64,000 bases of DNA from Pseudophaeomoniella oleicola. Lineage: Eukaryota; Ascomycota; Eurotiomycetes; Phaeomoniellales; Phaeomoniellaceae. This document shows positions 47,101 to 58,048 of this stretch, piece by piece. The notes below the pieces were generated by a model, which saw nothing but the letters and a program-made list of their open reading frames with translations, ran no database searches and had not been told where the DNA came from. Where the stretch lies: NCBI GenBank assembly GCA_003868215.1, contig QWDQ01000036.1, positions 1 through 64,000 on the forward strand, given 5' to 3'. The translations under genes were made by a program, and so were the position numbers. How positions within the stretch are numbered: the stretch's first letter is position 1; the number at the start of each line of letters is the position of its first letter.

Positions 47101-48713
47101 ATGCGTGCGGAATCTGTTCTGGTATGGTGCGGGATTCTCCCTGTCGTCGCTGTGGCTGTGAATGTTGGCCCTGACTACCAACACCCGATAGAAGGTATAC
47201 CACCTACCTTACCTACCTTAGTGACTGCAGCTTGATCACTATTCAGAAGTGCTTACTGATCCTTGTCCGTTGATTATAAGATCTCGACCACGACCTGCCA
47301 TTCTCTCAGCCAGTGACGTTCGCCCATTTGGAATGGCAACGCTGCCTGGCGAACACACATGATACGGTACCACCTACTTATACGTGATTGATTTCTGACT
47401 TCCGGGAGACTGACCTTTTGGTGAAAGCCGCTTGATATCACAATTCTAGGATTTCCATATGACACATCAACCTCTTACCGTCCAGGCGCTCGTTTCGGCC
47501 CACGGGGTATCCGCGCTGGGTCTTCGAGGGAGAAGAAAGGACGAAGTTACAACACGGTCTGGGGAGTAGATCCTTATGAACAGGGTCTGAAAATTGTGAG
47601 GATCACCCAGTTCTTCTGCAAACCGAGACGAGTTGACCATTGTGCATTGATTTTGATAGATCGATTGCGGCGATGTACCCATCACTCCCTTCGACGCTAG
47701 CCACGCATTCAAGCAGATGGAACAAGCATATCGACAAGTGTTGTACCACCCGACATCTGCCAATAGTAAGCCAGGACTGCTACCACATGAGGAATATGGG
47801 CTTCTAACTTCACAAAGACACCTGGGAGCACCCGCGGATCATAAGCTTGGGAGGGGACCACTCGATCGTCCTCCCCATCCTCCGCTCCTTGAAGACGGTC
47901 TACGGCCCAATCTCTGTCATTCACCTCGATTCCCACCTTGACACGTCAGTAACCCCTATAAACCCCTCCCACTGAACCCCGATGAATGACGGTCGAACAG
48001 ATGGGATCCCTATCAAGGCTACACCGGTATAGCATCGGAGCAATCAGCCATCACTCACGGCACTTTCTTCTGGCACGCTAGCAGGGAAGGTTGCATCAGC
48101 AAAGGGACCAGCATCCACGGTGGCTTGAGAACAAAGCTTTTCGTATGTCAACACAAAGACAACAGAGGGCCAGTGCGCTAACAGCAAGAACAAAAGAGCC
48201 CGAAAGATTATGAAATCGACAAAGACGTAGTAGGCTTCAACATCATCGAAGCCCACGAAATCGACGAAATTGGCATGCCCGCCATAATCTCCAAAGTACG
48301 CGAAACCGTACTCGATACTCCTGTCTATCTTTCAATCGACATTGACGGTACCCCTGCCCTCCCCTTTCCTAACCCATCCCACCCTATATCCCATGCACAA
48401 CAACTAACTCCCCTCTTCCCCTCCTCCAGTCCTCGACCCCAGCATCGCCCCCGCAACCGGCACCCCCGAATCCGGCGGCTGGACCTCCCGCGAACTCAAA
48501 CGTTTCCTACGCGGCCTCCAAGGCCTCAACATCGTCGGCGCCGACATCGTCGAAGTCAGCCCGCCCTACGACTCGGCCGCCGAGACCACATCCGTCGTCG
48601 CGGCCGATCTGATCGTCGATATTCTGGCTGGCATGACGATGACGGAGGCGAAGGAGAAGAAGAAGGAGGGTGGACCAGCTGGTAGTGGTAGTGGTGGTAG
48701 GGACGAGTTGTGA
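47101..48713 (+). CDS. Agmatinase/ureohydrolase with signal peptide and C-terminal RDEL
   Basis: Eight exons: 47101-47194, 47281-47366, 47428-47595, 47660-47765, 47818-47944, 48001-48142, 48185-48347 and 48430-48713, giving 389 residues. All introns have GT...AG ends and preserve frame. It is an arginase/agmatinase-fold binuclear Mn enzyme; fungal members like this are usually called agmatinase (agmatine to putrescine and urea). Metal-binding motifs are GGDHS, DSHLDTW and [19 protein letters not shown]. Other family segments are [31 protein letters not shown] and [13 protein letters not shown]. The N-terminus ([20 protein letters not shown]) is a signal peptide, so it enters the secretory pathway. 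The last residues are GGRDEL, an ER-retrieval-like signal. It has far more introns than its neighbours. The substrate is inferred, not shown. Confidence 0.88.
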
Positions 48714-49421
48714 ACTTGCTTTGACATGGGGCGGATGGAATATGTTTACTACTAATATGTTCTTGGACTACATTACAAGATAGGAGGGGACCACTCCTCC
48801 TCCACCTCCAACCTCCAAACCAAGCACTGAATCCCAACGATACCACAAGACGACTAGTACCTACCTGGGGACTCACATCGTCACATACAACAAATGTCTG
48901 CCCATCTAGGTCTTCACCTTAGGTACCTAGGTAGCTAGCTGATATGCATGGACAGAAGTGGTGTGTTGTATATATATAATACGGTATACAGCTGATAAAA
49001 CCTCACATTATCAACACTTCGATCAACTTCAATCAAATACTAAAAATAGACTATCACACTGTACAGTCTGTCGGGAGGAAAAGAAAAGGAAAAACGCCAT
49101 GATATATGCCGCAAGTGGTGGGCAGGGAGTCACGTAACAATAAACAAGTCCACAGGCCCCTCCCCCTCTCCCGGAAGAACAAGGACCGACGTGAATTCCC
49201 ATTCCCAATGCAAAACAGCAACGCCATTCTTTTTTTCGAATTTCAATAACCGTAACTCCCGTTAACCTGTAGAAAGAGAAACAGTTCAGTACAGAATGAT
49301 GAACCCGGCTTTGCTGTATATACAGTTGTTACGCAGATTTTGCTAATTTCGTCGCTTCATATCATGTATGTGTCCCATACGCTCTGGCAGGATAAGACCC
49401 AAGTCGCTCCCCATTACATGA
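48714..49421. other. Convergent intergenic stretch, agmatinase and NRC-2 kinase
   Basis: 708 bp between converging stops. Contains TAGGTACCTAGGTAGCTAGC near 48920 and a TATATATA run near 48970. No gene seen. Confidence 0.55.
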
Positions 49422-51416
49422 CTATTCCGCAATGGCTTGTTGATCGTCACCGTCATGGTGCAGTGTGACGCTGTTGAAATCGATGAAAGGATCAGCGATT
49501 TCGCCACCAGGGGTGGCCAAACCAGAGTCCATGGGCACTCCTTTCAGTTTACTGGCGCTTAGGTCGACGCTTGCACTTTCCTTGACGTTGCGGAAATTGA
49601 CAGTGTCAATGGCTCTGCCTTGATGAGGTATCATAGGTGGTTTCATGTGGCGTAGCAACGCCCAAGTAATCGGCTTGAAGAACGGATGATTCTTTACTTC
49701 AGATGCACCAGCTCTTGACCCAAGGCGTTTGTTCTCATCCTTGATGAGCAGCTTCCGGATAAGAGACTTGCATAAACTAGGTCAAAGGTTAGCCCGGTCC
49801 AAGAGGAGGGAAGACGCTGGCACTTACGGTGAGATCTGCTGTGAGGTCGAATGTTCCGGGAACGGAACCTCGTCTCGAAGAATGTTCGCAAACGTGGCGT
49901 TGCGGTTCTTCCCCTTGAATGGAGTAGTGCCGTAGAGCATTTCGTATATCAAAATTCCCAAGGTCCACCAATCGACTGCGCTCGTGTGGCCGCAGCCTTT
50001 GATGACTTCCGGAGCAATGTACTCCTCCGTACCAACAAATGAGTTAGTCCGGAAGTCTGCGATACATGACTTCGTGTCGACCAAAGGATAACCGTTGGAA
50101 TGAGCACCAGCCTTCCCCATGATCATAGTTGGAGCACCGCCAGCGTCTGATTGTTTTGAGAGATCGAAGTCTGATAACATGATATGACCAGACTGGTGCA
50201 GAAGGATGTTTTCCGGTTTCAAATCCCGATAGATGAATCCCATCAAATGCAGGTATTCCAAAGCAGCTGTGACCTCTGCAGCGTAGAATCTTGCGTCCTC
50301 CTCTCCCACACACTTGCCGGGTCGGGTTTGCAGGGCCCTGAAAAATTCACCACCACTGCAGTATTCCATACATAGGTATAGATGGTCCTCGGACTGGAAT
50401 GAATGATACAGAGTAACGATAAAGGGGTGATTGCTAGTTGCCAGGATCTCTTGTTCTGCAAGAGCGCGCTTAATTTTGTTTCTCTTGATCATCTCTTTCT
50501 TGCTCAACACTGTTGCACTGTCAGCATTCCGATCACACGTCTGCATATTGCATGACTTACCTTTCATGGCGTAGAGCCTATTGGACTTCTTCTCTCGAAC
50601 AAGATAGACCTTGCCAACATCACCCTTACCGATCATTTTGATCTTGTCGAAACTTCCCGGCCCAACTTCCACGTTTCTGACCTTGATACTGTTCGAGCTG
50701 TAAGTCCTGCGAAATGCAACCGAATTCCTGATCTGTCCAGGGGTAGGTAGCTTGCTGCCCGGTTTCGGTAGTGGTAACGAAACGTCGTCATGTGAGGCCA
50801 TCATACTCAGCTTTGGTGTTGCGCCATTCTGAACCACGATTGGCTCTTTTCCGAGTTCCGCTGTCTTCGGCCTGTCGTCTCCTTTGGGGCTGCTGAACAG
50901 CCCTTGCGCATTGGGAGCGGAAGCGACTCTCCGTAGCTTTCGGGCTAGCTCTTCCTTCCCGATGGCTGTTGCTTTATCTGGCGAATCTGGAACTCCATTG
51001 ACTACCAACTTCGGGGTGTCCGGAGGTGACGGTGGAACGCTGCCGGGGTTATGATGCCTTAGAGCCGGATGTCCCTGATGAGCAAAGTATGGGTTCGCAT
51101 GCGCTGTTGGCGACATTCCCTCCTCCAATGCATTGCCTTCGCTGGCAACGGTATGCGACCTGTTGCGCCCAAAGCTGGGCACAAATCTCGACTGCCTTAG
51201 AGACTTTGACTCGGATTTAGGGGTAGATAACCCATCAGTGCTGAGCGTAGGGGCCGTGTTACTTCCCGAACTGTTGATACGGAAGAAGTTCCTGATTTTG
51301 GAGGAAACATGGTAATTGGAAGCATCGTCGTGCCCGCGTACTTTCTTCGATCCAAGCGACAGCCCTGAAAAATTCCGCTTCTCTGTAGTCATTGTGGCGG
51401 TGTTGATATCTGTCAT
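49422..51416 (-). CDS. nrc-2: AGC protein kinase, NRC-2/Kin82 (flippase-kinase) type
   Basis: Three exons on minus: 51416-50561, 50509-49828 and 49776-49422, giving 630 residues. The N-terminal 245 residues are Ser/Pro-rich and probably disordered. The kinase domain has [17 protein letters not shown] (glycine loop), YAMKVLSKKEM with ATP-binding Lys285, [24 protein letters not shown] (DFD in place of DFG, as in plant phototropins and yeast Kin82/Fpk1), then the long insert to [16 protein letters not shown], and [19 protein letters not shown] hydrophobic-motif-like FIDFNS sits at the C-terminus (about residues 610-615). Yeast Fpk1/Kin82 phosphorylate lipid flippases, and Neurospora NRC-2 represses conidiation. 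Intron 1 (51 nt) falls directly after Lys285 and has no stop in frame. ATG 51392 is an alternative start with better context. Confidence 0.92.
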
Positions 51417-53385
51417 CTGTGGGCCAAGGAGGTTGACTCGCAATGAAAAGTCGTCGGGATGAATGATCAAAGCAGCCTCTCGATTTGTAGCCTGCTACAA
51501 TGATCGCGGGTCCTATTACTGATGGCCAGAGGCAAAGCGCGTGGAATGCTGCACTGATGGTCTGATTCGACAATAGGATGAGTTGTTTCGACCGTCTCAA
51601 CAGGCCATGGTCTTGTTGAATGGAATGGGTTGTACGGAGTACTGGATTGGATTGGTAATAAAGGCGGAGACCGGACTTGGGCGGACGAAGCGATGACGAT
51701 AGTCAATTTGTAGCAGATGACTCTCAGTCGAGAACAGGTACTGCGACACACCTCAATTGGCAAGCTTTGGTCTGGATCGGGATGCGATTCGGAAGCCAGC
51801 AATTCAACGAGTGGAAGGGAAACAAACCACAGATATATTTGTCACAAGAGGTGGCAGAAAATTGATGATGATGTTCTTGGGGATGCTTGGTGATGATAAG
51901 GTAAGTTACCTAGGGTCGCCCTCCGTACCGTACTACTGTACTACTGTACTACTTTGCAGTAGGGAATGTGTTCGCCTTAGGGAAATCCAGTCGCCCATCC
52001 ATTTTCCCTTGTTCACTGATTGATTTCGGGCTTAGGGGTTCCCTTTAAGGGAAGGAGATATGGATACGGGTAGCTAGTAGGGTATTGATATGGGTTAAGG
52101 TACGGCCATGGATTATGCTAAGCCTACCTGCATACCTACTAATACTTCCGAAGGTTCACAGGCGGGCTAAGAGTACAGACTATTATTTTACGATGAACAG
52201 CATCCTCTATCAGTTACATTGAAATATATGAGGCTATGGAACATGGCTTAAGTTCTATATCAATATGTTCTTACTGCCAGGATGAGATCCTCACCGGGGG
52301 ACTTCAGCGATATTGAAATGAAGAGGTGACACAGGGTCAAAGTCTACTGTATCACGCCAGAGTCTCGGAGAAATGTCTTTGCTTTTTGGTACAGTAACTA
52401 TAATACGGTAACGTTAGGGGCCTAGCCAATCCCTCCCTAAATCAGACAAGTTGCCGATGGCCCTGGGGCTAGATAGAAAGATAGAGTGTAAGGGGGGGTT
52501 CCATTACTAGGAGGCGATTCGGGCGAGAACGCTCGCTCCAAGACTCGCTCCTATCTTTTTATCTGTCTACAGTATACGGTATCAGCCAAGAATGTAAAAA
52601 CGTATCGTACTGCTCCTTTCCTTTTCCTGAAGACTGAAGACAAGCTGGAAGTCAGGTACTTCCCTTACAGTACATTTATTGTCCATCGCAATCCCCAATA
52701 TCACCTGCTAGTAGAATAGCAAATCGGACAGAAGCTCGTATTCGTAATAGTGCATCTACCCTCAACCTAGCTCGTTGTTGTAAGATACCACATACTTGTC
52801 GCCACTCGTTGCAAAGGGTACATCAAACCATCGATCCGATGATAAGAAGGTATTACCGCGTAGTATTCGCCTGCTGTCCGCCACCACACTCGGCCCCCAA
52901 ATGCTACACCACCTGCATGGATGGGAGAGATCGCTCACATGTAAGTGAGATGCGTGTTCATGTAAGCAACCAAGTGAGCAGGTCAGACTCAACCGCGAGG
53001 CTCATGACTTGATGTTTGTATTGCATCTATCATACGGAAATACTGTTTATCCATGTCCAGACTGTGCCCCAACGACGAACTGACGATGATTCATCCTAAC
53101 AAGACACAAATAATCCCATGGTCCAGGTAATGTGTCAAACAGTTGGCGCTTGTCATAAGGCGCAAAACAGACAACGTAGCAACTTGCAGTAATAAAAAGA
53201 CGACTATACGGATGATCCATACTCGAGTAAACACAGGCTGATAAAGAAATAGCTGCAAAACTGATCCATGAACAGACAAGTTCAATGCAAGTCTGTCGTT
53301 TGCCCAGGTTTGAGCGAGACCTCATCCAAAGCGGATCAAGGCGGTCTGAAGGCAGCTGGCACGGTTGGTAAGGCAATATCTGCTC
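51417..53385. other. 2 kb region without credible genes upstream of the NRC-2 kinase
   Basis: Between two minus-strand genes, so it lies 5' of the kinase. It includes a TACTACTG tandem (51931-51953), many TACC/GGTA words (for example near 51900-52100) and short frames on both strands with no recognisable domain. It probably holds the kinase promoter and leader. Confidence 0.5.
51931..51953. repeat. TACTACTG tandem (about 3 units)
   Basis: Three 8-bp units in tandem (TACTACTG, TACTACTG, TACTACT) in the upstream region of the NRC-2 kinase. Confidence 0.8.
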
Positions 53386-56281
53386 TCAGAATGGTGATCT
53401 CTCACCCTTCAGTCTGTCATGAATCTCGTCTCCATACGACAGGAACCCGCGGAAGAAGGGCATTGATCGCAAGTCATGTGGAGCGCGAGTCGCACGAGGT
53501 GTTCTGGGTACTTTGTTCGCTGATGGACTTTTTGGCTGGGAGCATGAAGGAACCATGTCCTGCTTCGAACGCGCCTGTCCCCCGTCTTTGGACTGTATTT
53601 TAGCCTGTGCATTGATCGCTGATGTGGCCACCGATGTTTGGCCTTTTGGTTGTTGGAAATTGTGCAAGTGCGTAGAGCATTGCAAGACATCACCCTGGGA
53701 CATGATCGAATATGGCCTATCTTCATCTGAACGCAGTACGTCTCGACCAGTTCCATAGAGTTCAAAAGGCACCGCCGCATTTCCTTGTACGCTGAGAAGA
53801 AGTTACAATCGGGGTTTCAAACAGAGACGACAAGACTTACCACCCTTGGCGTGTAGCCATAGTATCAACTGTGACAGTCATGTCCTTTTCTGGGACGATC
53901 CTAACCGCCGAGGTCTCCGAGGTCGATGGATAAGAGGTGGAGGTGTGGTTGGTGGACGACAGTGCACCATACTCTACCGTTTCTGAGAGATTCCCATGAC
54001 GGAAAAATATGTAATCGGGCTTATGTTTCCAATACTCTCGTTCATGGTCTGCCATCTGATTCCATGGGGGTTGCTTCAATCCTTGTCCGTGAACCAGGGT
54101 CTCTGCACCGCCGATAATGTTAACCTTTGTTATGCAACCTGCTGGCAAGCGAAGAGCATCCAAGATCATTTCATGATTTGCGGGTATTTGGCGGTGAGGG
54201 GATAGATGGATGCCCTGGTATTCATTCGATCGTGGTGCCAGATCGACTGCTGCAGAATCCATGCTGTCCTGGGTGCCTTCATCTGCACAAGTTGCATCGT
54301 CTACGTTGGAAGATCGACTGTCAATGCTAGATACAATCAAGGCAATTTCCGAGTTGGCCGGATTGTGAGTTAGCGAAGTTAGAGACGTCGGCTTCTCTGC
54401 TTCTTTACTGATCTGAATTGTCACACTGTCTTGGTCGTTGAATTCATCAAGAATCTCCCCAGGATTGTAGTCGTCGCTGGCATGGCTGGGCTCCGTTAGT
54501 TGCTGCTGGAAGTGCTTCTGTGTGCTTTTGTCCCCCCTGGCTTCTATTCCCAACGAAATGCCACCACGAACCTCATGTGGTGTCCATGGAGGGGCTTGCA
54601 CGTTCAAAGTCTTCACGCTTGGAGCTTTTCTGAGACGGATAGGCTCACTGATTGGGGGACGGATAATGTCAGGATGAGACATAGTCGAGTCGAAGATTGG
54701 AAATCGCATGGATGGTGGCTTCGAAGCATTCGACAACGCTTTCATCTCGTCTCGAGCGCGAGATCTCTGACCGACTATGGAGATACGTTCTCTAACCTTC
54801 TCCTCTTTGACCTTTGCGCTGAGCTTGTTGGCATGGATGGCCATGAATTGGTCGAGTTCTCTAAGATGACGAGAAAGGGTTTCGAACTTGTTGCTCGCTA
54901 TCTCGGAAGGGTCCACTTTCGAGCGAAGAGAAGCGCCACGTAGGCTCTGCGCTTTGCTCGTGTTCTCGAAGCTCGGTTCATATTCAAACCCAGATGCCAA
55001 GGACATAGATCCATGGTCTAGGGTAGGGATTTGTGGGGTGGCATAGAGTCCCGGCATGCTTGCCATCGATGATGTCTGCCATGCCCAGACCGGATATCCT
55101 GTACCATCCAACATGAAAGGGTTGCTAGGGCCCGAGAGCGACGCAATCTGAGCACTTGGTGTCGCTGTCTGGTAGCCACCTGCGAAATTGAGATCCATGC
55201 CGTAACCAGTGTTTGCAGGAAGACTCATTGTTCTGACTTGACTCGAATCCAAGAGTCCACGTTGTTCACCTTGCGTGGCATCTGCTGTTGTGATTGAAGA
55301 AAACTGTTGCGAAACGCTTTTGACGGCCGGGTTGGTGGGAGCGTCCAGTCCTTGTTGGAATTGGAGGTTTGGCTGGTAGAACAGGTTCTGAGCATATGAC
55401 GGAAGAGGATTCTGTCCCAAAATCTGGCCATGCATGAGAGCAGGCATGTAGACTGTAGGCGCTGAGGCATAAGGGAACCACATGTTAGACATTGATTGCG
55501 ACTGGGCCACGTTATTTCTAGTTTGCTTTTCATCCTCGTTCTTGCCTGATGCGATATCGGTGGGTTCCTCGGTCTGTGCAGGCGCTGTCTGGACTTGAGC
55601 AACTTCTTCGCCGACAAAGGTACCAGGTGCCGTAATAAGATCAGTCGAACGTGCCTTGACAGCTGCAGGCTTCTTCCCTGACCCAACAACGTATGCGGTC
55701 TGAATGCTATTGTCTTGCACTACTCTGGCTGCAGTGAAAAATCCAGTATCGGGATTGATTCCGATGTGCTGTTGGTTATTAATGTCAAGGCAGAAGACCG
55801 GTGGCGGTTGAGGACGAGACATTGGTACAATGCGCCCACCTGCTGTGACTCGCTGATGTGTTGGAGACGAATGCTGCTTAAGAAAGCGCGCAAACCCCTC
55901 ATCTTTTTGAGCCAAGCCAGACTGAGGTGCATTCTCTGGCTGTCGAATGGGATAAATGGTCGATCCAGCCAAAACCACTTGGTCTTCAACTGTTGACGAT
56001 GAGTTGGCTGACACACCCCGTATTCTGTTTCCCGGGACCACCCCTAACGGATACATGTGCGAGCATGGATGAATAGTACGGAAACACAGAACTCCAGCTA
56101 AGTGAATGGTCAGTACGAAGACGCCAACCAAACGATCCTATCACGTACAGTTCAACGCATCAGGTGCGAATTTTGAAAAGTCGACGAAAGCACCACCCCT
56201 ACGTCCGATATCCACGAGTTCTGCCACTGGATAACGCCGCGCAGCTTTCAGATTCGGCATTTGGGTATCGTTTAGTCCCAT
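53386..56281 (-). CDS. Unrecognised 931-residue protein, low-complexity
   Basis: Three exons on minus: 56281-56149, 56097-53841 and 53791-53386, giving 931 residues. I do not recognise the family. The most ordered parts are the N-terminus (LKAARRYPVAELVDIGRRGG, then FVDFSKFAPDALN), a helical, Lys/Glu/Arg-rich stretch near the middle (FETLSRHLRELDQFMAIHA, KVKEEKVRERISIVGQRSRA) that may form a coiled coil, and a Trp-rich C-terminal part (PPWNQMADHEREYWKHKPDY). The rest is Ser/Thr/Gln/Pro-rich, with PYASAPTVYMPALMHGQILG-type repeats of hydrophobic residues, as in fungal regulatory proteins. No signal peptide or membrane segment is seen. Both introns keep frame with GT...AG ends. The start at 56281 is one of three in-frame ATGs (56329, 56281, 56260). 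It is divergent from the phosphatase-like gene. A nuclear or regulatory role is only a guess. Confidence 0.7.
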
Positions 56282-58048
56282 CTTCGTCGTCAGTCGTCTT
56301 GTCTGCTTTATGTCTGTGGAGCCACCCACATCAATTTACCTTTGTTAGAGGGGACTTTCTTGCTCAGAAGCGCTGAAAGGATGCTGGCGTGTGTGCGCCT
56401 TCAGCTCTGCTAGCGAGGAAATTGCTGGGAAGAAGCCTCACAAGACGAAACTAAGGAATCTACACGTTTCAGCAAATGCTGTATCAAAGAAAGCGCATGA
56501 AGGGCTGTGATGAAAAGAGTGACCAGACGATCAAAAGAAATGAAGAAACAGTCGTGGGAATTTGACGTGGATGGGAGAAGTGAACGAGCAGATACATAGC
56601 GAGTTGCCTCCAGGACAGGAAGGGGCTGTCAACAAAAGGAAGTCAGGGCCCCGGCAATCAACGGTCGCCGTTGGCGAAACAGCACGCTCATAGTATCTAT
56701 GGTGATATACTCATATTCTCTGATATTCAGATTACTTTTGTTCTCTGTTCTTGTATTTCCTGTGGCCGAGCTCAAGAGGATGGCAATGCTGTTCCATAAA
56801 TGGGCTATATTGATGGCTCAAGGCAGGAGTTTGGTCATCCTGACTATGGAGAGCTCTAAAGTCATGGCTTCTTATTTGGCGACAGGAAGCAGCACAACAT
56901 AAGCAAGTCTTGAGGACATGTCGCAATTTATGGAATCCAGTCTCGCTGCTTTGATCCTGAATGTTCTGATGTACCTCATATATCGTCATGTTAGGATGAC
57001 ATTTCATCTGATGCATCCGATGACCTCTGAGAACACCTTATCGCATTCAAGATAAGCCCTTTATCTTATCTATTGCCAAGGCTATTTGAGTACCTGTGCA
57101 CATCAGTCACGTCCTGCGATAGTCGGTAAGGGCTCCCTCCTCCCAGCCACCGCTATTCTCCCGATTCCATGCTACGCAGCGACGTCAGGTGAGCTTTGAT
57201 AAGTGATGTATAATCTGTCACTTTCTGAAGTCTTAATGGTATCCTACTCTCCATCTAATCTACCAAGTCGAATACACCGACTTTCTTGGATGGAACAAGG
57301 TATCAAGACCTGACTCCACTCCATCAAAGTAAGCTCTCTGAATCCCGTCGCATCGACCCGCATGCAGCCGCACTTCAACGGTCAGCAATTGTCCCCATCA
57401 TGTCGCACGCATGCAGAAGCTGATTGTCAAAATCTATTGTTTCTGCTCTCCCGGAAAACTTGAAGCGGAATGACGAACATCTTGCCGAACCATGATACGG
57501 AGGTTCACTCTTACACTGATGGCGTCACAGGCTGACAGCTGCAGCCAAGATGGTTGCACAAGCTTGGGGATCAGGAAAGAGCACTACTGCATGATATGGC
57601 GCCTATGTGATAGGGAAGCTCTGCCACTCTTACCTATTTGGGCTTCTCTAAAAGTGAGATCCTGGTAATGTTGGATCACTATCAGTGGTCACGGTATACC
57701 CCTCCCTCAATAACCTCCCAACCCCACTCCTTCCAAGAAGCTTTCCCATTCATGGGCTGATAAGGTGATTATGGCCATGTGATATAGTAGGAACAGGATA
57801 AGGTAAGGCACCATCATCGTTACTGCTTGCGGATTACCTCACGACTGAGGTCAGAGCTACAAGCTCTCCAAGCTCTCACAAGGCTCTAGTCGCCGGTAGC
57901 TGAGGTCATAAAGCTCCCAACCCCCAGCTCCATCTCTCACGTCTATTTGCGACCGTTCCATACCACTCATCGTTTGCATTGCATCTGCTTAGGGCTTGTC
58001 TTACTTCCCACGACGTATGACAAGCTGTTTCTCACATGAACGTGCAAA
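56282..58048. promoter_or_regulatory. 1.8 kb divergent upstream region
   Basis: Lies between the start codons of the unrecognised protein (minus) and the phosphatase-like gene (plus). Contains a cluster of AAGCTCTC/GCTCTC words near 57860-57920 and a CT-rich stretch near 57930-57990 before the plus-strand start. I cannot assign sites. Confidence 0.5.
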
